Assembly: GCF_014281125.1 (NCBI RefSeq) | Contig: NZ_JACOEA010000001.1 | Coordinates: 1-64,000, forward strand | Source: Lawsonibacter celer | Lineage (GTDB): Bacteria > Bacillota > Clostridia > Oscillospirales > Oscillospiraceae | DNA: 64,000 nucleotides | Direction: 5' to 3' | Position numbers and translations under genes: made by a program | In this document: piece by piece, positions 58,286-64,000 of the stretch | How the letters are laid out: every line of letters begins with the position of its first letter | Position numbering within the stretch: the stretch's first letter is position 1 | The notes under the pieces: generated by a model | The model's database searches: none | What the model was told of the DNA's origin: nothing | The model's input: only the letters and a program-made list of their open reading frames with translations

Positions 58286-58572
58286 CAACAACCAAACAGC
58301 GCAAACCCATGACGGAGAGAAGTAGTCGGCTGATCGGATGCAAAGAGAGCCCCGGATGGTGGAATCGGGGTCTGAAGAGGCCGGTGAATGGACTTCGGAG
58401 GGCGGCTTGAACGGGGGAGACCCCCAGTAGATGCCGACGGGCTCCCACCCGTTATCCACCGGGCACGCATGATGGTGCGTGAAGCGAGTGGACGTCTATG
58501 ACGTCAATTTGGGTGGTATCGCAGAAGCAAACGCTTTTGTCCCAGGAAGGGGACAAAAGCGTTTTTTGTTTC
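58286..58572 (+). promoter_or_regulatory. T-box leader with Trp specifier
   Basis: Stem I carries GACGGAGAGAAGTAGTCGG and AGAGAGCCCCGGATGGTGG. The specifier loop reads GAA-TGG-ACTTCGGAG, so the codon is TGG (58389-58391), tryptophan. The T-box sequence TTGGGTGGTATCGC lies at 58509-58522, followed by the terminator stem AAACGCTTTTGTCCC / GGGACAAAAGCGTTT with TTTTTT (to 58568). Uncharged tRNA-Trp should switch the operon on. Confidence 0.93.
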
Positions 58573-58642
58573 AGCCCCGGCCCCCCGGCAAGGGACCGGC
58601 TCCATCTGCCGCCTGAATTTATTTGAATTGGAGGAATCCCAA

Positions 58643-59758
58643 ATGAAACTGCACAGCATGAAGAAAGTCATCTCCCTGGCCGCTGCCGCGGCCCTCACCC
58701 TGTCCCTGGCCGCCTGTTCCGGAGGAACCCAAGGCGGCAGCGCCAATAGCCCCGCCCCCGGTAGCGCTTCTCCCGTGCAGACCGGCACCGACAGCCCTGA
58801 GGGTACGGTGTACAAGGTGGGGATCTGCAACTATGTGGACGACGCGTCCTTGAACCAGATTGTCGAGAATATCCAGAGCCAGTTGGAGGCGATCGGCGCG
58901 GAAAGGGGTGTGCGATTTGAGGTTTCTTACGATAACTGCAATGCCGACTCCACTGTGATGAACCAGATCATCGCCAACTTTATCGCCGACGAGGTGGATC
59001 TGATGATCGGCGTGGCCACCCCGGTGGCCGTGGCCATGCAGACCGCCACCGAGGACAATCAGATCCCCGTGGTGTTCTCCGCCGTGTCCGATCCGGTGGG
59101 CTCCGGCCTGGTGGCGTCCCTGGAGGCGCCCGGCGCCAACATCACCGGAACCTCCGACTACCTGGACACCAACTCTATTATGAACCTGATCTTTGCCGCG
59201 GATCCGGATGCGTCCAAGATCGGCCTGCTCTATGACCAGGGTCAGGATTCCTCCACCACCCCCATCGCCCACGCCAAGGAGTACCTGGAGGCCAACAACA
59301 TCGCGTACGTAGAGCGCACCGGCACCACCACCGACGAGGTCATGCTGGCCGCCCAGGCCCTGGTGGCGGACGGCGTGGACGCGGTGTTCACCCCCACCGA
59401 CAACACCATTATGACGGCCGAGCTGTCCATCTACGAGACCTTTATTGAGGCGGGCATCCCCCATTATACCGGCGCGGACTCCTTCGCCCTGAACGGCGCC
59501 TTCCTGGGTTATGGCGTGGACTACGCCAACCTGGGTGTGGAGACCGCCAACATGGTGGCAGACATGCTGGTGGACGGTACCGACCCCGCCGCAACCCCTG
59601 TCATGACCTTTGACAACGGCACCGCCACGGTGAACAGCGAGACCTGCGAGGCCCTGGGGCTGGATTACAGCGTCATTGAGCAGACCTTTGCCCCTCTGTG
59701 CACCAAGGTGCAGTCCATTACCACGGCCGAGAGCTTCAGCGATCTGGAGAACAGCTGA
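58643..59758 (+). CDS. trpX: ABC transporter substrate-binding lipoprotein, probably for tryptophan
   Basis: A 371-residue lipoprotein: signal peptide with lipobox LAAC, modified C25, then a Ser/Gly/Pro linker and a two-lobe binding domain of the ABC_sub_bind type (YKVGICNYVDDASLNQIVEN, IPVVFSAVSDPVGSGLV, YTGADSFALNGAFLGYGVDY). The Trp-type T-box upstream and the gene order match the TrpXYP importers of Firmicutes. ATG 58643 has GGAGGA upstream; a TTG at 58628 would overlap it. First gene of a three-gene operon. Confidence 0.93.
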   Translation: MKLHSMKKVISLAAAAALTLSLAACSGGTQGGSANSPAPGSASPVQTGTDSPEGTVYKVGICNYVDDASLNQIVENIQSQLEAIGAERGVRFEVSYDNCNADSTVMNQIIANFIADEVDLMIGVATPVAVAMQTATEDNQIPVVFSAVSDPVGSGLVASLEAPGANITGTSDYLDTNSIMNLIFAADPDASKIGLLYDQGQDSSTTPIAHAKEYLEANNIAYVERTGTTTDEVMLAAQALVADGVDAVFTPTDNTIMTAELSIYETFIEAGIPHYTGADSFALNGAFLGYGVDYANLGVETANMVADMLVDGTDPAATPVMTFDNGTATVNSETCEALGLDYSVIEQTFAPLCTKVQSITTAESFSDLENS

Positions 59759-59778
59759 GGGCTGTCCGGAAAAACGAT

Positions 59779-59809
59779 TGGGGACAGGGAGCGGCGCTCC
59801 CTGTCCCCC
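59779..59809 (+). promoter_or_regulatory. Intercistronic hairpin after the binding-protein gene
   Basis: GGGGACAGGGAGC / GCTCCCTGTCCCC with a 3-nt loop and no T-run. Such hairpins usually protect the 3' end of the binding-protein mRNA and let it be made in excess over the permease. Confidence 0.7.
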
Positions 59810-59832
59810 TACCTGCGAGGAGGAAGCTGTTT

Positions 59833-60774
59833 ATGGATCTGTCTACCGTCCTGTCCCTGGGACAGACCGCGCTGGAACTGGGGCTGATCTGCGCGCTCAC
59901 AGTGCTGGCGCTTTTCCTGAGCTATTCCATGCTCAACGTCTGCGATCTGTCCACCGACGGCTGCTTTACCCTGGGTGCTACGGTGGGCGCGGTGGTGGCC
60001 CTGGCGGGGCATCCGCTTCTGTCCATCCCGGCGGCCATGGCGGCGGGAATCTGCTCCGGCTTTGTGACCGCCCTGCTCCAGACCCGGATGGGGGTGGACA
60101 GCCTTTTGGCCGGCATTATTGTCAACACCGCCCTCTACTCCATCAACATTGCGGTCATGGGCGGTTCGTCCCTGCTGAACATGAACAAGACGGACACCGT
60201 GTTTACCATGATGAAGGACCTGCTCTCCGGCACTCCCCTGGCCGGGCAGTATAAGCTGGTGGTGGCCCTGATCGCCGTGGCGGCCGTGGTGGCGATTTTG
60301 GTCCTCTTTCTGAATACCCGGCTGGGCCTTTCGATTCGGGCCACCGGCGATAACCCGGATATGGTGCGGGCCTCCTCCATCAACACGGTGTTCACCACCA
60401 CCGTGGGCCTGTGTGTGGCCAACGCCTTCACCGGCCTGTCCGGCTGCCTGCTGGCCCAGTCCCAGAAATCGGCGGAGATCAACATCGGCACCGGCATGGT
60501 CACCATCGCCCTAGCTTCCCTGCTCATCGGGCGTACCATCCTGGGGAAGGGGAGCATCCTCCGCCGGGCCGTGGGTGTGGTGCTGGGTTCCTTTGTGTTC
60601 CGTCTGGTGTACACGATTGCCCTGCGGTTCAATATGCCCGCTTTTATGCTCAAGCTCGTGTCCTCTGTGATTGTGATCGCGGCCATCTCCGGCCCCTATC
60701 TGAAGCGCCGGTGGCCCATGATCCGCCGGCGCCTGGCCCACGGCTCCGGCCGGGCTGTGAAAGGGGGGCGCTGA
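59833..60774 (+). CDS. ABC transporter permease, tryptophan operon
   Basis: A 313-residue permease of the branched-chain-like (BPD_transp_2) family with about eight to nine helices: SYSMLNVCDLSTDGCFTLGA, TRLGLSIRATGDNPDMVRAS and IGRTILGKGSILRRAVGVVL. ATG 59833 follows GAGGAGGAAG. The motif with EAA-like RATGDNPDM contacts the ATPase. Ends 4 bp before the ATPase gene. Confidence 0.93.
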   Translation: MDLSTVLSLGQTALELGLICALTVLALFLSYSMLNVCDLSTDGCFTLGATVGAVVALAGHPLLSIPAAMAAGICSGFVTALLQTRMGVDSLLAGIIVNTALYSINIAVMGGSSLLNMNKTDTVFTMMKDLLSGTPLAGQYKLVVALIAVAAVVAILVLFLNTRLGLSIRATGDNPDMVRASSINTVFTTTVGLCVANAFTGLSGCLLAQSQKSAEINIGTGMVTIALASLLIGRTILGKGSILRRAVGVVLGSFVFRLVYTIALRFNMPAFMLKLVSSVIVIAAISGPYLKRRWPMIRRRLAHGSGRAVKGGR

Positions 60775-60777
60775 GCC

Positions 60778-61566
60778 ATGCTGAAGCTCTCCCATATTTC
60801 CAAGACATTTAACCCCGGCACGGTCAATGAGAAGAAAGCGCTCACTGACCTGAGCCTCCATCTGCGCCAGGGGGATTTCGTCACCATTATCGGTTCCAAC
60901 GGGGCGGGCAAGTCCACCCTGTTCAACGCCGTGGCGGGCAGCTTTTTCACCGACGCGGGCTCCATTGAGCTGGGCGGGCGGGACATCACTTTCCAGCCGG
61001 AGTTCAAGCGGGCGCGGGTCATCGGCCGCCTGTTCCAGGACCCCATGCGGGGCAGCGCCCCCGGAATGACCATTGAGGAGAACCTGGCCCTGGCCGCGGG
61101 GAGCGGCGGCTGGTTTTCCCATATGACCAAGCGGGACCGGGAGCGCTTTCGGGACCGGCTGGCCCTGCTGGAGATGGGGCTGGAGGACCGGATGCGCCAG
61201 CCGGTGGGGCTGCTCTCCGGCGGCCAGCGGCAGGCGCTGACCCTGCTGATGGCCACCATGGTGCCCCCGCAGCTGCTGCTGCTGGATGAGCACACCGCCG
61301 CCCTGGACCCGGGCACGGCGGAGAAGGTGCTGAAGATCACCCGGCAGATTGTGGAGGAGAACCGCATTACCACCATGATGGTCACCCACAATATGAAGCA
61401 GGCCCTGGACCTGGGTAACCGCACCCTGATGATGGATTCCGGCAAGATCGTGCTGGATGTGAGCGGAGAAGAGCGGGCCGGCATGACGGTGGACGACCTG
61501 CTGGAGCGCTTTCGGGCTGGCGCTGGCAAGGTCCTGGACAACGACCGTATTCTGCTCTCGGATTAA
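60778..61566 (+). CDS. ABC transporter ATP-binding protein, tryptophan operon
   Basis: A 262-residue ATPase: Walker A GSNGAGKST (39-47), Q-loop in RLFQDPMRG, signature LLSGGQRQ, Walker B LLLLDEHTAALDP, H-loop VTHNM. It belongs to the group that pairs with BPD_transp_2 permeases. Third gene of the operon; energises uptake of the presumed tryptophan substrate. Confidence 0.95.
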   Translation: MLKLSHISKTFNPGTVNEKKALTDLSLHLRQGDFVTIIGSNGAGKSTLFNAVAGSFFTDAGSIELGGRDITFQPEFKRARVIGRLFQDPMRGSAPGMTIEENLALAAGSGGWFSHMTKRDRERFRDRLALLEMGLEDRMRQPVGLLSGGQRQALTLLMATMVPPQLLLLDEHTAALDPGTAEKVLKITRQIVEENRITTMMVTHNMKQALDLGNRTLMMDSGKIVLDVSGEERAGMTVDDLLERFRAGAGKVLDNDRILLSD

Positions 61567-61601
61567 AAAAGGCGCCGGGCCGGCTGGCCCGGCGCCTTTT
61601 G
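61566..61601 (+). terminator. Terminator of the tryptophan ABC operon
   Basis: AAAAGGCGCCGGGCC / GGCCCGGCGCCTTTT, perfect stem with T-run. Confidence 0.93.
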
Positions 61602-61666
61602 GAGTTCTGCCCACTTGTAAAACCAGCGGGTTTGTGAGACAATAACAAATATAGAAAAGAAGCGAT

Positions 61667-62047
61667 TTGCCTGCGGGCAAAAAAGGCGGCGGTGGAATAG
61701 AACCCATACACATACAGCTTTACAGCTCTCAATGCGGCCGGAATGAATTTTATCTGCGGCGGATTGACGAGACGGCACGGCGGCTGGGTCTGGAGTACTG
61801 CCTGGAACAGGTGACTGACGAGGCGGCGCTGGAGGAGCGGGGAATTGACCTGGACTGCCTGAAGGGCTACTGCCCGGGCTGCAGACAGAAACACGCCCCC
61901 CGGCCGGGGCGCGAGCCGGATGCGGTGTACGCGCCTGCCCTGGCAATCAACGGAGAAATCGTGTTCAGCGACTACCCGCCGGACGACAGGGGACTGGAGA
62001 AGCTGCTGGAGCGCTGGGCGCCCGGCGTCGCCGGAAGCGCCCTGTAA
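61667..62047 (+). CDS. Small Cys-containing protein, possibly thioredoxin-like
   Basis: A protein of up to 126 residues: IHIQLYSSQCGRNEFYLRRI, DETARRLGLEYCLEQVTDEA, DLDCLKGYCPGCRQKHAPRP, YAPALAINGEIVFSDYPPDD. The order beta-helix-beta with a late AxxINGE(I/V)xFSGYPP strand suggests a thioredoxin-like fold without a normal CxxC active site; CPGC occurs mid-protein. I do not recognise the family. The start is unclear (TTG 61667 is the first possible; there is no good ATG), so it may begin nearer IHIQ. It lies before mutS2. Confidence 0.6.
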   Translation: MPAGKKGGGGIEPIHIQLYSSQCGRNEFYLRRIDETARRLGLEYCLEQVTDEAALEERGIDLDCLKGYCPGCRQKHAPRPGREPDAVYAPALAINGEIVFSDYPPDDRGLEKLLERWAPGVAGSAL

Positions 62048-62111
62048 AAGCCGCCGCGCACAGGGGCCGCATCTGCGGGCTGAGTAATCTGAATCAGGAG
62101 TTTTACGCCTT

Positions 62112-64000
62112 ATGACAGATTTATTTGAAAAATCCATTCGAATTCTGGAGCTGCCCCGGGTGCTGGAGCGCCTGGCCGAGCAGGCGGCGACCCAGGAGGG
62201 CAAGGAGCGCTGCATGGCCCTGCGGCCCCTGACCGACCCGGACGACGTGCGCCGGGCCCAGGCGGAGACCACCGCGGCGGCGGAGATGATGACCCTGCGG
62301 GGCAGCCCCTCTTTTTCCGGCGTCCGGCCGGTGGCGGCCGCCCTACAGCGGGCGGATATGGGGGGCGCGCTCAACACTCGGGAGCTGCTGGATATTGCCG
62401 CCGTGCTGCGCGCGGCCCGCTCGGCCAAGGAATACGGCGAAGGGGATAAGCAGACCTGTATCGACCACCTGTTCCGCTCCCTGACTGGAAAGCGCGCTTT
62501 GGAGGAGAAGATCACCGGCTCCATCGTAGGGGAGGAGGAGATTGCGGACGCGGCCAGCCCGGAGCTTGCCTCCATCCGGCGGCATATCCGGGCCACCGCG
62601 GCCAAGGTGCGGGAGGTATTGCAGCGGCTGCTCTCCTCCAACCAGTCCAAGTACCTTCAGGAGGCCATCATTACCCAGCGCAACGACCGCTTTGTGGTGC
62701 CCGTGAAGTCGGAGCACAAGAACGACGTGCCAGGCCTGGTTCACGACGTGTCCTCCTCCGGCTCAACCTTCTTTATTGAGCCCATGGGAGTGGTGAAGGC
62801 CAATAACGAGCTCAAGGAGCTCCAGTCCAAGGAGGAAAAGGAGATCGAGCGCATCCTGGCCGCCCTCTCCGCCGAGTGTGCCGCCCACAAGGAGGACATC
62901 CGACAGAACTACGACCTGCTTATTTTTTTGGACGTCATCTTTGCCCGGGCCAAGCTCTCCTACCGGATGCGGGCCTGCGAGCCCAAGATCGTCTCCCGGG
63001 GGATTGTGCTCCAGAAGGCCCGCCACCCCCTGCTGGACCCGGACAGGGCGGTGGCCAACGACCTGATGCTGGGGGAGGGCTTTGACACGCTGGTGATCAC
63101 CGGTCCCAACACCGGCGGCAAGACGGTCACCCTCAAGACCATCGGCCTGCTCACCCTCATGGCCCAGTGCGGCCTGCACATCCCCGTGGACGGGGACAGC
63201 CGGATCACCGTGTTCCGCCGGGTGCTGGCCGACATCGGGGACGAGCAGTCCATTGCTCAGAGCCTGTCCACCTTCTCCTCCCACATGGTGAACATTGTGG
63301 GGATTCTGGGCGAGGCGGACGAGCATACCCTCATCCTCTTTGACGAGCTGGGGGCGGGCACCGACCCGGTGGAGGGGGCCGCCCTGGCCGCGGCCATCAT
63401 TGAGTCTGCGCGGGAGCTGGGGGCCCTGGTGGCCGCCACCACCCACTATGCCGAGCTGAAGGTATACGCCATGACCACTCCGGGGGTGGAGAACGCCTCC
63501 TGCGAGTTCAATGTGGACACCCTGGCGCCCACCTACCGCCTGCTCATCGGCATTCCCGGCAAGTCCAACGCCTTTGCCATCTCGGAGCGGCTGGGCCTGC
63601 CCAAGTATATTATCCAGAAGGCCGCCGCCCGGATTGACGCGGAGAACATCCGCTTTGAGGATGTGCTCACCCAGCTGAACGAGCAGCGCCAGGAGATGGA
63701 GCGGGAGAAGGAGGCGGCCGCGCGCCTGCGCCGGGAGATGGAGGAGTCGGCCAAGCTCTCCCGGGAGTACAAGGCCAGAATTGAGGCCGAGCGGGCCAAA
63801 GCGGTGGAGAAGGCCCAGGCGGAGGCCCGGGCCATCCTCAATGAGGCCCGCAGCACCGCGGACCAGGTGTTTCAGGAGCTCAACGACATGCGCCGCCGCC
63901 AGCGCAGGGAGGAGGACTGGCAGGCGGTCAACGACGCACGGGCCGCCCTGCGGGGGACCCTCAACCGGGCGGAGGACAAGCTGGGCGCCCGGCCGGAGGA
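62112..64000 (+). CDS. mutS2: Endonuclease MutS2 (5' part; continues past the window)
   Basis: The first 629 codons of MutS2, which inhibits homologous recombination and acts on stalled ribosomes or branched DNA. Starts MTDLFEKSIRILELPRVLER with AGGAG upstream. Core and clamp regions include NQSKYLQEAIITQRNDRFVV and PVKSEHKNDVPGLVHDVSSS; the ATPase has Walker A GPNTGGKT (about 331-338), Walker B ILFDELGAGTDP and TTHYAELK. A long charged coiled coil follows (about 520-629). The C-terminal Smr nuclease domain lies beyond the window. Confidence 0.96.
   Translation, partial: MTDLFEKSIRILELPRVLERLAEQAATQEGKERCMALRPLTDPDDVRRAQAETTAAAEMMTLRGSPSFSGVRPVAAALQRADMGGALNTRELLDIAAVLRAARSAKEYGEGDKQTCIDHLFRSLTGKRALEEKITGSIVGEEEIADAASPELASIRRHIRATAAKVREVLQRLLSSNQSKYLQEAIITQRNDRFVVPVKSEHKNDVPGLVHDVSSSGSTFFIEPMGVVKANNELKELQSKEEKEIERILAALSAECAAHKEDIRQNYDLLIFLDVIFARAKLSYRMRACEPKIVSRGIVLQKARHPLLDPDRAVANDLMLGEGFDTLVITGPNTGGKTVTLKTIGLLTLMAQCGLHIPVDGDSRITVFRRVLADIGDEQSIAQSLSTFSSHMVNIVGILGEADEHTLILFDELGAGTDPVEGAALAAAIIESARELGALVAATTHYAELKVYAMTTPGVENASCEFNVDTLAPTYRLLIGIPGKSNAFAISERLGLPKYIIQKAAARIDAENIRFEDVLTQLNEQRQEMEREKEAAARLRREMEESAKLSREYKARIEAERAKAVEKAQAEARAILNEARSTADQVFQELNDMRRRQRREEDWQAVNDARAALRGTLNRAEDKLGARPE

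Noticed and set aside
57132..58448. 438-codon frame antisense to pyrB
   Set aside because: PyrB motifs are unmistakable on the plus strand; the antisense frame has no start signal or family and runs into the T-box leader.

Overview
The window looks like a chromosomal segment of a GC-rich, spore-forming, gut-type Clostridia, most likely family Oscillospiraceae (Flavonifractor/Lawsonibacter-like; the genus is a guess). The basis is the Rnf complex, T-box leaders, the large Gram-positive type SRP RNA next to dnaX, PadR-DUF2812 and DUF3793 genes, SLH-domain surface protein and Csp/SleC germination genes. Most of the window is GC-rich; about 28.7-37.8 kb is clearly AT-richer and full of broken genes.

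Layout. 0-5.7 kb: end of a 5S rRNA, sfsA, an ammonium transporter fused to a P-II domain, and an autoregulated padR operon with two DUF2812 membrane proteins. 5.7-12.4 kb: an iron region with feoA-feoA-feoB and its Cys-rich partner, two DtxR-family regulators, flavodoxin, DUF3793 and an HMA-domain protein, tied together by eight copies of one 18-bp palindrome. 12.4-20 kb: a type I restriction-modification operon (HTH-hsdM-hsdS-hsdR). 20.1-28.4 kb: a tyrosine recombinase, a non-coding segment bounded by 19-bp inverted repeats that holds a strong promoter pointing away from the next operon, then a zinc-ribbon repeat protein and a 1920-residue SLH surface protein. I read this as a promoter-inversion (phase-variation) switch, seen here in the OFF orientation.

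28.7-37.9 kb: AT-rich island with a decayed ADP-ribosylglycohydrolase, a decayed IS3 transposase, an intact csp-csp-sleC-like spore germination cassette preceded by a small unknown protein, a decayed large serine recombinase, tRNA-Ala(CGC) and the 5' end of a second tRNA. 38.1-40.7 kb: SRP RNA, dnaX, ybaB. 40.7-44 kb: DUF362 ferredoxin, deoC and 8-oxoguanine deaminase. 44-47.8 kb: T-box controlled ilvB-ilvN-ilvC. 48-53.3 kb: rnfCDGEAB, an ion-pumping ferredoxin:NAD oxidoreductase. 53.3-57 kb: EamA transporter, DUF1540, YjdF-like protein, gamma-carbonic anhydrase, a DUF1858-like protein and a CmpB-like membrane protein. 57-64 kb: pyrB with a PyrI-like zinc tail, a Trp-specific T-box (TGG specifier) driving an ABC importer, a small unknown protein and the 5' part of mutS2.

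How the genes work together: iron uptake and flavodoxin appear to share one DtxR-type operator; branched-chain amino acid synthesis and tryptophan uptake are governed by tRNA-sensing leaders; Rnf, flavodoxin and ferredoxin-type proteins point to anaerobic low-potential electron metabolism; the surface-protein operon appears to be under recombinational control; and the germination cassette sits in a mobile-looking island.
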